In this document: in pieces, positions 33,013 through 40,437 of the stretch
Layout: each line of letters starts with the position of its first letter
Numbering within the stretch: the stretch's first letter is position 1
Notes under the pieces: model-generated
What the model was told of the DNA's origin: nothing
Databases searched by the model: none
What the model saw: only the letters and a program-made list of their open reading frames with translations
Made by a program: the position numbers and the translations under genes
Source: Hydrogenophaga sp.
GTDB taxonomy: Bacteria > Pseudomonadota > Gammaproteobacteria > Burkholderiales > Burkholderiaceae_C
Assembly (NCBI RefSeq): GCF_026125785.1
Contig: NZ_JAHCKL010000019.1
Coordinates: 1 to 64,000 of the forward strand
Direction of reading: 5' to 3'
DNA length: 64,000 nucleotides

Positions 33013-33305
33013 TCCGCGTTCACCTCGAACACGGCGGCGGCCAGTTGCACGGCGTCCTCCAGCGACAGGTCGTTTATCCACGCGCGTTCACGCCGGGTGG
33101 TGATCGCCAGCAAATCCAGCACGGCATCGCCGTGCCGTCCCAGCAGCGCCATCCAGTCCGGATCACTGGTGATTTCCTCGGCCAGCGGGCGCACCACGGC
33201 CAGCAGGCGTGGCAACTCACCCAGCCGGATCGGCGTCAGTTCCAGCGCAGTGCCGGACAGCGTCACGACCACAGGCTCAGGGGGGAAGGTCTTGAAGCCG
33301 TCCAT
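32904..33305 (-). CDS. tail assembly chaperone (G part)
   Basis: 133 aa from ATG 33305, which overlaps the tail tube stop (ATGA). The protein starts MDGFKTFPPEPVVVTLSGT and has a helical second half (RLLAVVRPLAEEITSDPDWM, DLSLEDAVQLAAAVFEVNAD), as short tail chaperones do. Its end overlaps the next frame by about 100 bases with a slippery heptamer, so it is made alone or as the longer fusion. In lambda about 3-4% of ribosomes shift; the rate here is unknown. Confidence 0.75.
   Translation of the reverse strand: MDGFKTFPPEPVVVTLSGTALELTPIRLGELPRLLAVVRPLAEEITSDPDWMALLGRHGDAVLDLLAITTRRERAWINDLSLEDAVQLAAAVFEVNADFFVAHVVPAVQGAAQRLAPTLSSLTNSGGTLPSHA
33006..33012 (-). promoter_or_regulatory. T-TTT-TTC slippery heptamer for -1 frameshifting
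   Basis: On the minus strand the zero-frame codons read GAT TTT TTC GTG, giving the X-XXY-YYZ heptamer T-TTT-TTC. A one-base backward slip enters the frame that runs to 32719. Confidence 0.65.
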
Positions 33306-34057
33306 CACAGCAGCACCAGACGTCCGAACTGACCGAGATCACCGCCGACTGGCTTGGTCAGATCCGCCAGTACCTGGCCCGACAGCTCGAACTTCAGCAG
33401 TTCGTCCGTGATGATCGAGAGTTCCTTGGCTGGATTGATGGCCACGCGGTACAGGTCGATCACTACCTCGCGGTTGCCGTCGGCGGTGTTGAGCCCCTCG
33501 AAGCGAATCCAGCGCTCGGGCAAGGGCTGGGTGAACATCGCCGTGCTCTGCGCCGCGCCATAGGCGTAATCGACGGTGAACGGCTCGGTGTAGGGGCCGC
33601 CCGACGTGGCATCCAGCACCACCAGTGAACCGTGCTTGGCATTGACGCTGTACTGGCTGGCCGGGAGCGTCTTTGGCGTGGCATCTGAGTCCTGGATCTG
33701 CACCGCCGACACGTTTTGCATGGTCAACGGATACAGACTGCCCGGGGTGACAGGGTTGGGCAGTAGTTCGCCAGTTACCGCGCCGGGGGTGATCGTGGTC
33801 GTGGTGCCGTAGAGCGCGAGCGCCAAGTTGGTAGCGATCAGCTCTTCCAACGTGCAGGCGAACTCGCCTTTCTTGGTCTTGATGAGCTGGAGGTCAGTCA
33901 GGCGCTGACCCGACTGCGCTTCCTGGTGCTCGATGGTGTCCACCGACAGCGACACCTTCAGCTCGGGCACGTTGCCGACGAAGGTCAGTCCAGCTGGATT
34001 GCCGAGGTCATCGCGTGCGCCGATGTAGACGCGGCCTTGTCCGGAAAAGTAAGCCAT
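33305..34057 (-). CDS. phage major tail tube protein
   Basis: 250 aa. YIGARDDLGNPAGLTFVGN, LSVDTIEHQEAQSGQRLTDL and KGEFACTLEELIATNLALAL are typical tail tube strands and the beta-sandwich end (WIRFEGLNTADGNREVVIDL) fits. It lies between the head-completion genes and the chaperones, the standard place. It polymerises around the tape measure to form the tube. Confidence 0.82.
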   Translation of the reverse strand: MAYFSGQGRVYIGARDDLGNPAGLTFVGNVPELKVSLSVDTIEHQEAQSGQRLTDLQLIKTKKGEFACTLEELIATNLALALYGTTTTITPGAVTGELLPNPVTPGSLYPLTMQNVSAVQIQDSDATPKTLPASQYSVNAKHGSLVVLDATSGGPYTEPFTVDYAYGAAQSTAMFTQPLPERWIRFEGLNTADGNREVVIDLYRVAINPAKELSIITDELLKFELSGQVLADLTKPVGGDLGQFGRLVLL

Positions 34058-34059
34058 GT

Positions 34060-34272
34060 TCAGTCTCCTTGGGTGGCTGCAGTTGTGGAAACACCGGGCG
34101 TGGCATCACGGCGGGTGGGTTTGGAATCGGTGGCGGGGATGGCCGCTTTGGCCGTGCCTTGTGCGATCAGCCAACGGGCACTGGCGTCATTCAGATCAAG
34201 GCGATCACCCACGGCGAGGCGCTTGCCTGCGTGGGTATGGGGTTTCAGTAGTTCGATGGAGAGATTTGGCAT
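34060..34272 (-). CDS. small phage protein (DUF7210-like)
   Basis: 70 aa from ATG 34272. NLSIELLKPHTHAGKRLAVG and DLNDASARWLIAQGTAKAA resemble a small domain repeatedly found next to tail tube and head-tail completion genes. The Thr/Ala-rich tail is disordered. It may be an accessory of the neck or tail terminator. Confidence 0.6.
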   Translation of the reverse strand: MPNLSIELLKPHTHAGKRLAVGDRLDLNDASARWLIAQGTAKAAIPATDSKPTRRDATPGVSTTAATQGD

Positions 34273-34279
34273 AAGGGGT

Positions 34280-34705
34280 TCATCCTGTTTGGGTGAGATC
34301 AATGGCGTGGGTGCGGTAGCGGATTTCGTAGCGGGCGGGCAGCGCGACGGCACCGGAGTCGGCGTCGTCGAACTCCCATTCGCAGTCGATCTCGCGCACT
34401 GCGATGGCCAGACCGCCCAGATTCGGGTCGGCGAGCATTGCCGCGTGGGCCGCGACCAGCGCCTGGTCGGCGACATCGAAGGCATCCGCACCGCGTGCCA
34501 CCACGGCAAGCCGGACGATCAGCATCCGGTCGACCAGGTGGTTGGCGTGGGCGGTAATGCTGTCGCCATCGACGAACAGCAGCAGCGCTGGACTGGCCTC
34601 GCGGGTGACCGGCACGGCAGGCATGCGCAGCACCGGTGTCGGGCCAATCGCAGATGCCAGGCGCGTGACGATCTCCCGCAAGGCGCGCTCGCGGACGGAG
34701 TTCAT
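34280..34705 (-). CDS. phage tail terminator or minor tail protein (gpU-like)
   Basis: 141 aa from ATG 34705. It has the pattern of tail completion proteins: an N-terminal helix (RERALREIVTRLASAIG), central LLLFVDGDSITAHANHLVDR, then beta strands MLIVRLAVVARGADAFDVA and LGGLAIAVREIDCEWEFDDA, ending YEIRYRTHAIDLTQTG. It lies between the head-tail joiner and the tail tube gene, as U/Z genes do. Confidence 0.65.
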   Translation of the reverse strand: MNSVRERALREIVTRLASAIGPTPVLRMPAVPVTREASPALLLFVDGDSITAHANHLVDRMLIVRLAVVARGADAFDVADQALVAAHAAMLADPNLGGLAIAVREIDCEWEFDDADSGAVALPARYEIRYRTHAIDLTQTG

Positions 34706-34715
34706 GGGGAGTTCC

Positions 34716-34994
34716 TCAGAGTTGGGAGAGCGAGGCGCGACGCTCGGTACCGTCGCCAATGGCACGCACGTCGCGCACCTGAAAGGTGTTGCCTGCCACC
34801 TCGACCGTGTCCCCGACTGCCAGCGTCAGCCAGGACGCCGGGTAGTCGATCTGGTAGTCCCGCGACAGTGCAAAACCATCCAGCACGGTTTCGTCTGGGG
34901 CACGGAAGGCGCATTGCACGGTGGTGCCCGCCACCGTGACGGCGGTCAGGAGTCCGGCATTGCGGGCCGCTTCGTACAGCGTCGCGACATCCAT
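34716..34994 (-). CDS. head-tail joining protein (gpFII-like)
   Basis: 92 aa from ATG 34994, overlapping the capsid stop (ATGA). FRAPDETVLDGFALSRDYQI and LTLAVGDTVEVAGNTFQVRD match the small beta-barrel head completion family of lambda FII. It attaches to the portal-connector and receives the tail. Confidence 0.7.
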   Translation of the reverse strand: MDVATLYEAARNAGLLTAVTVAGTTVQCAFRAPDETVLDGFALSRDYQIDYPASWLTLAVGDTVEVAGNTFQVRDVRAIGDGTERRASLSQL

Positions 34995-36016
34995 CAGGCT
35001 GCAACGAGCTTGATCAGCACGCCCGGGCGGTGGCACATCGGCAGCGGGTTCGACTGCGTGTGCAGATCGGTGCCCCGGTCGAACTTGCGCGGCTCCTGCT
35101 TGGCATACAACGGCTGGCCGATGGTATTCACGGTCTCGTTGAAGTCCGCAGGCGCGAAGTACGTGGCGAAGGTATCCACCGTGCCGACCGGGAAGGCATG
35201 GGCTTCCCCTGCGGCAATGAAGCGGCGCGACCCCAGCGTGCCGTCGGCCTGCACAAAGGACGCCTGGCCACGGTATTCCTCGAAGGTGATGCCGCTGTAG
35301 CTGAAGCCCGAGCGCATGTCGTTGATCAGCACTGCGCCCTGCTGCCAGTTCTGGTAGGCGGTCTTGACCTCCTTGTGGGTGGTCAGCGCCCGGAAGAACT
35401 CGGTCGAGCACAGCACATGCACACCGGTCGAGAACTCGCCGGTGAGTCCATCTTCCATGAGCCCCAGCAGTTCCAGGCAGGCAGTCTTGATTTGCCCGTT
35501 GTCGGCCGCCGTCGAAAACTCGAAGGACACCGATTGCGCAGTGATGTCGAACTCGTCGAACAGATCGACGAGCTCGCTGCCATCAGCGTCGAGAATCTTG
35601 CCCTTGAGCGCCCCCATGCGCAGATGCTCCAGAGTGATCGCGTGCTTGTTGCGCATGGTCTCCAGATGGCGGGCCATGACACCGCCGATGGCTTCCATTT
35701 CGGTTTCGGAACCGAAGGCGCGCAGTCCTTGCACTTCCTCTGGCAGCACCACGTCGTCGTGGGGGATGTGCGGGATCACGAAGGAGCGCAGGTTGCGCTT
35801 GCCACGTTCACCCACCGTGCCGGGCGAACCGGGCGCGCGGGTGGGCAGCAGGTTCAGACGACCGGCGTACTCCTCGACGATGATCTGCCGGGTGCGCACC
35901 GGCTTGGCCGGGAACAGGTTGAGTTGCTCCAGCCGCCCATAGCGGTTGGGCAGGAGGTTGATGGCGGCCGTCAGGCTGGCCATCGAGAAGCCGGGGTTTT
36001 CAAAAGGGTTCTGCAT
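34994..36016 (-). CDS. major capsid protein (lambda gpE family)
   Basis: 340 aa. Typical gpE features: an N-terminal AINLLPNRYGRLEQLNLFPA, RTRQIIVEEYAGRLNLLPT, then RNKHAITLEHLRMGALKGKI with ADGSELVDLFDEFDI, and the C-terminal EAHAFPVGTVDTFATYFAPA and PRKFDRGTDLHTQSNPL. The fold builds the icosahedral shell; decoration is by the gpD gene just upstream. A hairpin and CTGGAGA site precede its start. Confidence 0.9.
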   Translation of the reverse strand: MQNPFENPGFSMASLTAAINLLPNRYGRLEQLNLFPAKPVRTRQIIVEEYAGRLNLLPTRAPGSPGTVGERGKRNLRSFVIPHIPHDDVVLPEEVQGLRAFGSETEMEAIGGVMARHLETMRNKHAITLEHLRMGALKGKILDADGSELVDLFDEFDITAQSVSFEFSTAADNGQIKTACLELLGLMEDGLTGEFSTGVHVLCSTEFFRALTTHKEVKTAYQNWQQGAVLINDMRSGFSYSGITFEEYRGQASFVQADGTLGSRRFIAAGEAHAFPVGTVDTFATYFAPADFNETVNTIGQPLYAKQEPRKFDRGTDLHTQSNPLPMCHRPGVLIKLVAA

Positions 36017-36037
36017 TTGGGATCTCCAGAAATGACG

Positions 36038-36058
36038 AAACCCGCCAGCGGCGGGTTT
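36038..36058 (-). terminator. hairpin between decoration and capsid genes
   Basis: AAACCCGCC (36038-36046) pairs with GGCGGGTTT (36050-36058) around AGC. On the minus strand it ends in a short T run before the capsid ribosome site. It may adjust the ratio of gpD to gpE messages rather than stop transcription completely. Confidence 0.55.
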
Positions 36059-36090
36059 TGGGGGGAGTGAAACGGAGCGTTGGAAGTGGG

Positions 36091-36468
36091 TCAGGCGCTA
36101 TCGCGGGCCAGGACTCCACGTTCTGCGAGTTGCTTGATGGCAGCCACTTTGTGCGCAGTGCTGATGCCGGTCGGCCAGATCAATGCGCCGTGCGCGACGA
36201 TGGCGTGGCGGGCGATCAGGATCGCGTCCTCACGGTCAATCAGCGTCGCATCGACGTCATTGCCGAGCACGCCGACGGCGGTTTCCGTGCCGTCCGAAGC
36301 GCTCGGGTCGAGGGCCTTGAGCTTGGCGGTAGCCGTTTCGCGGCCCACCACGGTACCCAGCGACAGGTTCTGCGCGGCCGCGACGGTGTCTTGGTCACGC
36401 GAGTAGAGATTCGGCGCTTCGTACTTCAACAGGTCGCCGAGATTCTTGGGTTGAGAGACAGTGGGCAT
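36091..36468 (-). CDS. head decoration protein (gpD-like)
   Basis: 125 aa. LLKYEAPNLYSRDQDTVAAA and LSLGTVVGRETATAKLKALD, then EDAILIARHAIVAHGALIWP and AVGVLGNDVDATLIDRE are the HDPD (lambda gpD) pattern. It is placed between the S49 protease and capsid genes. Trimers stabilise the expanded capsid. Confidence 0.85.
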   Translation of the reverse strand: MPTVSQPKNLGDLLKYEAPNLYSRDQDTVAAAQNLSLGTVVGRETATAKLKALDPSASDGTETAVGVLGNDVDATLIDREDAILIARHAIVAHGALIWPTGISTAHKVAAIKQLAERGVLARDSA

Positions 36469-36471
36469 GGC

Positions 36472-36846
36472 TTACTCCTTGGCGGTGAGTTTCTTGACGG
36501 CAGCGACCACCGGACTGTTTTCCGGGTGCTGGCTGGTTCCTGCATCGGCGGTGATACGCGAGGCAATTTCGGGTTGGTCGGCACGGGCGTCGAGCAAGGC
36601 GCGGCGCACCTGCGCTTCCGAGAAGCCTGCTGCGAGGAATTCCGCCGTGCGTTGGGACTGGCCCGCGATCAGGCACATCTCTGCAATGGCCTGAGCTTGG
36701 CCGCGCCCGCTGGCGAAGGACTGCGCCAGTGCGGCTTGGGCGGCAGGCGTCGGTTGCGGATCGCTGTCGGTCTGCGGCTGGTCGCCCTGTGGGTCGGTGT
36801 CGGCCGGATGGCTCGGGTTTTCGTGGTCGTCTTTGGGGTCGGTCAT
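36472..36846 (-). CDS. nested scaffold protein from an internal start (Nu3-like)
   Basis: In frame with the S49 gene, ATG 36846 follows CTGGAGAACACC with ideal spacing for a ribosome site. The 124-aa product begins MTDPKDDHENPSHPADTDPQ and is Asp/Gln/Pro-rich, then helical (LAQSFASGRGQAQAIAEMCL). It corresponds to lambda Nu3, which is made the same way inside gpC. Confidence 0.65.
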   Translation of the reverse strand: MTDPKDDHENPSHPADTDPQGDQPQTDSDPQPTPAAQAALAQSFASGRGQAQAIAEMCLIAGQSQRTAEFLAAGFSEAQVRRALLDARADQPEIASRITADAGTSQHPENSPVVAAVKKLTAKE

Positions 36847-37779
36847 GGTGTTCTCCAGGGTGAAAGGTTTGCTTCGGGGCGGGTTTGAAATGGATTGAGT
36901 GGACAGGCTTCGCGGCGAGGCGCGGGCCACGCCAGGCTGCGCCAACCGCTGCTTGGCCGCCAACGCGTCGGTGAACTCGGTCATCACCGCATCAAACGGC
37001 ATCACCGCGTCGGCGAGGCCCGCTGCCACCGCCTGCTCGCCATAGAACAGCCCCGCCTCGGTGGCGCGCACGGCATCCGGATCGATTCCGCGCATCTGTC
37101 CGACCTGATTCACGAAGATGTCGTACAGGCGATCCACCTCAGTCTGCAACGCGGTGGTGGCCTGGGGGGTGAGTGGCTCGTGCGGGGAGAAATCGTTCTT
37201 GTGACTGCCCGCGAAGACAGCGGTGTAGTTCAGGCCGTCCTTGGCGTCCTTCACCGACTGGTCGACGTGCAGCGCGATCACGCCAATCGACCCGACGCCA
37301 GCGGTCTGCGACAGCGTCAGGCGCTGGCAGGCAGCCGCGATGGCAAAAGCCGCCGAGTACGCGGCATCGTTGGCGTGCGCCCAGATCGGCTTGATGGTGC
37401 TGGCAGCGCGGATGCGCTCGGCCAACTCGAACACACCCGATGCCTCGCCGCCGGGCGAATCCAGATCGAGCAGGATGCCCGCCACCTGTGGGTCGGCCAG
37501 CGCGGCGTCCAGTCGGGCTTCGATCTCGCCGTAGGACATCAGGCCAGAGGCGGCTTCGATACCCATCGAACGTCTGACCAGCGTGCCGACCACCGGGATG
37601 ACGGCAATGCCCGCCTGACCCGATGTGGCGTTCTGGCGCGGCATGGGCAGCGGCATCGCCATGTCCAGATCTGGCAAGCCGATGCGGGAACCCAGCACGG
37701 AGAGGATCACGTCGAGTTTGGGACGCGCAATGAGGAGCGGCGTCCCGTAGAGGCGGGACGCCAGATGAACGAGTTGCAT
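36472..37779 (-). CDS. S49-family head maturation protease fused to scaffold (gpC/Nu3-like)
   Basis: 435 aa from ATG 37779. The N-terminal two thirds is an S49/SppA-like peptidase: GILLDLDSPGGEASGVFELA, WAHANDAAYSAAFAIAAACQ with the presumed nucleophile Ser, and AGVGSIGVIALHVDQS. A Pro/Asp/Gln-rich linker leads into a 124-residue C-terminal helical scaffold (MTDPKDDHENPSHPAD onward). An internal ribosome site allows the scaffold to be made separately. It processes the prohead. Confidence 0.85.
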   Translation of the reverse strand: MQLVHLASRLYGTPLLIARPKLDVILSVLGSRIGLPDLDMAMPLPMPRQNATSGQAGIAVIPVVGTLVRRSMGIEAASGLMSYGEIEARLDAALADPQVAGILLDLDSPGGEASGVFELAERIRAASTIKPIWAHANDAAYSAAFAIAAACQRLTLSQTAGVGSIGVIALHVDQSVKDAKDGLNYTAVFAGSHKNDFSPHEPLTPQATTALQTEVDRLYDIFVNQVGQMRGIDPDAVRATEAGLFYGEQAVAAGLADAVMPFDAVMTEFTDALAAKQRLAQPGVARASPRSLSTQSISNPPRSKPFTLENTMTDPKDDHENPSHPADTDPQGDQPQTDSDPQPTPAAQAALAQSFASGRGQAQAIAEMCLIAGQSQRTAEFLAAGFSEAQVRRALLDARADQPEIASRITADAGTSQHPENSPVVAAVKKLTAKE

Positions 37780-37780
37780 G

Positions 37781-39313
37781 TCAGTTGTCCTGTTGGTCTT
37801 GCGGCACGGCCACTGTGGCGGCCGCATTTATGGGAGCGCCCGATGCCGATGGTTGGGGCGCTTTGTCGTGGCGCGGGTCGGAGTCAAAGACCAGACCGAG
37901 CTCATCGGCACGCTGGTTGTCGGCGGCGATCTCGCGGTCGATGTCCTCGGCGTCGTAGCCGAAGGCCGAGATGGCTTCCGAGCGAGACAGCAGCCCGGCG
38001 CGAATGGCTGTCAGCATCGCGTCGAATTCCTTCTTGGGATCGACCCACTGCCAACCCTGTGGAATCCATTTGGCCGCGAAGTAGTCGCGCTTCTTCTCGG
38101 TGAACTGCGGCAGCGCCAGCGCGCCTTCAAGTAGCGCCTGCTCCATCCAGGCACGCCAGATCGGGCGGCACAGCTGGTGGACGATCACGCCGTGCTGGAT
38201 GGCCTCACAGCGGCGGCGAAACTCCAGCAGCCCGGCCCGGATCGACGAATAGTTCACTTGCGTCAGGTCGCCGGTCAGCATCTCGTAGGTGATGCCCATC
38301 GCCGCTGCCACCGCGCGGAACTGCATGCGCAGGAATTCGGCGTAGCTCGCGCCAACGTCGGCGGGCTGACTGAACTTCACGTCCTCGCCGGGCTCCAGGA
38401 TCTGCATCGTGCCCGGCTCCAGCCCGGCCAATGCCGCTCCGCTGGCATCCGGCAAGCCTTCACCCATCAGGTTGTCCTCAGGTGACAGGCGCGTGATGAA
38501 GCCCGCGAACATAGCGGCGGTTTTCTTGCGCACGAGCTCGGCGTCGTCGTACTGGTCGAGTTCGTTGAGCTTGACCAGTGCGCGCGCCAGCCACGGTTCG
38601 CCCCGGATCTGTCCGGGCCGCAAGGGACGAAACAGGTGGATGATTTCGCTAGCCGGGACACGCACTGTGTCGAGACCGCCCACCACGCCACCAGTGCCCG
38701 ACATCGGAGCCAGTGAGCCATCACCCGGGTGTGAGCGATACAGGTGGTAAGCCACCCGCCGTCCGAGCTTGTCGAATTCGATGCCCGCACGGATTACATT
38801 TCCCGAAGCCAATTCCTGATTCAGCGTGGCTGGCAGGTGTTCGGGTTCGAGCAACTGCAATTGCAGGCCTACCGGCAGGCCATCCTCCGGGCGGCGATAG
38901 CGCAGCCGCACCAGACATTCCCCGCCTTCGAGCATGGCGCGACAGGCCAAGGCCTGCAGTCCGTAGAAATCGGTCAGTCCGGCGGCATCGGCCTCCTCGC
39001 ACCAGTCCCACCACAGGCTGTGGATCGCTTCGCGCAGGGGCTGATCAGCCAGCATGCTCTGCGGCTTGATGCCGGTGCCGATAGCGTTCGAGACAAAGGC
39101 TTCAACGCCTGCCGCTGCCCAGGCATTGCGGCGTACCAGATCGCGGCTCTTGGCGCGCAATTCGTTCTGGGTGAACGCCAGTGCTGCGACTGCGCCTGGA
39201 TTGCCGACCTGCCACGCCAATGCGCGACGGCCGCCACCGATACCGTCATAGAACGGGGTGCCGCCAAGCAGACTCATGCCGACGCGCCTGCGCATTCGGT
39301 CAAACCATTGCAT
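37781..39313 (-). CDS. phage portal protein (lambda gpB family)
   Basis: 510 aa from ATG 39313. NELRAKSRDLVRRNAWAAAG, LQALACRAMLEGGECLVRLR and FDKLGRRVAYHLYRSHPGD, then VPASEIIHLFRPLRPGQIRG and ITYEMLTGDLTQVNYSSIRA are all gpB-family landmarks. The C-terminus is disordered and basic. It forms the dodecameric channel for packaging. Confidence 0.9.
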   Translation of the reverse strand: MQWFDRMRRRVGMSLLGGTPFYDGIGGGRRALAWQVGNPGAVAALAFTQNELRAKSRDLVRRNAWAAAGVEAFVSNAIGTGIKPQSMLADQPLREAIHSLWWDWCEEADAAGLTDFYGLQALACRAMLEGGECLVRLRYRRPEDGLPVGLQLQLLEPEHLPATLNQELASGNVIRAGIEFDKLGRRVAYHLYRSHPGDGSLAPMSGTGGVVGGLDTVRVPASEIIHLFRPLRPGQIRGEPWLARALVKLNELDQYDDAELVRKKTAAMFAGFITRLSPEDNLMGEGLPDASGAALAGLEPGTMQILEPGEDVKFSQPADVGASYAEFLRMQFRAVAAAMGITYEMLTGDLTQVNYSSIRAGLLEFRRRCEAIQHGVIVHQLCRPIWRAWMEQALLEGALALPQFTEKKRDYFAAKWIPQGWQWVDPKKEFDAMLTAIRAGLLSRSEAISAFGYDAEDIDREIAADNQRADELGLVFDSDPRHDKAPQPSASGAPINAAATVAVPQDQQDN

Positions 39314-39315
39314 GT

Positions 39316-39537
39316 TCAGAACCCTTTGCCGGTGGTGACCCGGATCTGGCGTGGCGCACCGGGCCACAGCCCGGTATCCACGGCCTGCTCGAAGAGGTCG
39401 CGCTTGACCGCTCCAATGGCGGCCTGGAGTTCATCGACGCTGCGGTACTCGACGGTCTTGTCGCCAAAGGTCACCCGCTTTTCGCCCTTGACCAGCGCCG
39501 CTTCCAATGCGTCGAGGTGTGCTTGTGTGTAAGCCAT
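39316..39537 (-). CDS. head-tail joining protein gpW
   Basis: 73 aa. AHLDALEAALVKGEKRVTFG, DKTVEYRSVDELQAAIGAVK and the basic C-terminus (APRQIRVTTGKGF) are typical for gpW. It has an ATGA overlap with the gene before it and lies directly before the portal gene, as in lambda. It is required for head stability and joining of FII. Confidence 0.85.
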   Translation of the reverse strand: MAYTQAHLDALEAALVKGEKRVTFGDKTVEYRSVDELQAAIGAVKRDLFEQAVDTGLWPGAPRQIRVTTGKGF

Positions 39538-39929
39538 CAGCGGTACACCGTGAGGTTGATTTCGGAGGAGTCGTCGAACGATGCAGACGTGGTGGCGCAA
39601 CTGATGTCGACGTACTGGGCGGTCTTCTGGTCGGTGGTGGATCGCACAATGGCAATGCGCTGCGTGCCGCTGTTGGTGCTGCTGCGGGCAAGCGCCGTCC
39701 AGCAATAGTTGGCGTCGGGCATGGCAACGGAGAAGGTCACGCGGTAGCGGCCCGCCGCCGTCCGGGTCACGCTGGCCACGTTGTGCGATGCGCGCACGAC
39801 GACCTGCGTGCCGACATAGCCGAAACACACCCACGCCCGGGCCACGCCGGGGTGAGTGGCGTCGATCTTGGTCTTGACCTCGAGCCCGACACGACTGGCC
39901 AGCGCACTGATGCGCGATGCGAGGCTCAT
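39537..39929 (-). CDS. small fibre-like structural protein
   Basis: 130 aa. The C-terminal part (YRVTFSVAMPDANYCWTALA, TTDQKTAQYVDISCATTSA) resembles the beta-rich receptor-binding ends of tail fibres. The N-terminus MSLASRISALASRVGLEVKT is a short coiled coil, similar to the start of the next gene upstream (MSLATRIESLVIRVAQEFND). Both lie in an unusual place, between terminase and gpW. Confidence 0.55.
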   Translation of the reverse strand: MSLASRISALASRVGLEVKTKIDATHPGVARAWVCFGYVGTQVVVRASHNVASVTRTAAGRYRVTFSVAMPDANYCWTALARSSTNSGTQRIAIVRSTTDQKTAQYVDISCATTSASFDDSSEINLTVYR

Positions 39930-40420
39930 CAGACCAGCGCACCCACAAAGACCGCGACGAAGTCAGTGTCGGTGTTGCCGACATCACTGGCCGCGACGGC
40001 ACCGATGTTGCTGCGTGCCTGAAGTTGCTCGGCCACGGTCAGCGACTGCGCCGCATCGAAGCGCACACGGTTGTTGACGGCGGCGAGCAGCGCATCCAGG
40101 CCACTGGTGCCGTTCTGCAGCAGTTGCTGGATTTCCACCAGCGTGTCGTAGGCGGCATCGGCACCGCCCAAGATTTCGGTCTTGAGCGCATCGAGCAGCG
40201 AGACGATCTTGTTGGACGAGTACGTGGTCGTGGCCGCGACGTGCGCATCGTCGATCACCGCCGACGACACCACGGCGGCTTTCAGTTCGTTGATGGCCGC
40301 GACCAGATTTGACTTGTCGGTGGTGGTGAGGTTGGCCAGGTTGCCTGCCTTGGCGCGGACGTCGTTGAATTCCTGCGCGACGCGGATGACCAAGCTTTCG
40401 ATACGGGTAGCAAGACTCAT
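39929..40420 (-). CDS. coiled-coil fibre or neck-fibre protein
   Basis: 163 aa. Heptad-like MSLATRIESLVIRVAQEFND and LTTTDKSNLVAAINELKAAV, then KTEILGGADAAYDTLVEIQQ and LLQNGTSGLDALLAAVNNRV; the latter stretch resembles the coiled-coil stems of phage tail fibres. It ends in an ATGA overlap with the paralogous-looking gene downstream. Possibly a neck whisker. Confidence 0.55.
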   Translation of the reverse strand: MSLATRIESLVIRVAQEFNDVRAKAGNLANLTTTDKSNLVAAINELKAAVVSSAVIDDAHVAATTTYSSNKIVSLLDALKTEILGGADAAYDTLVEIQQLLQNGTSGLDALLAAVNNRVRFDAAQSLTVAEQLQARSNIGAVAASDVGNTDTDFVAVFVGALV

Positions 40421-40437
40421 GTTTTCTCCTTGAGGTG

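Noticed and set aside
32263-33411. 382-codon plus-strand frame over the tail chaperone region
   Set aside because: Antisense to four coupled tail genes; no motifs.
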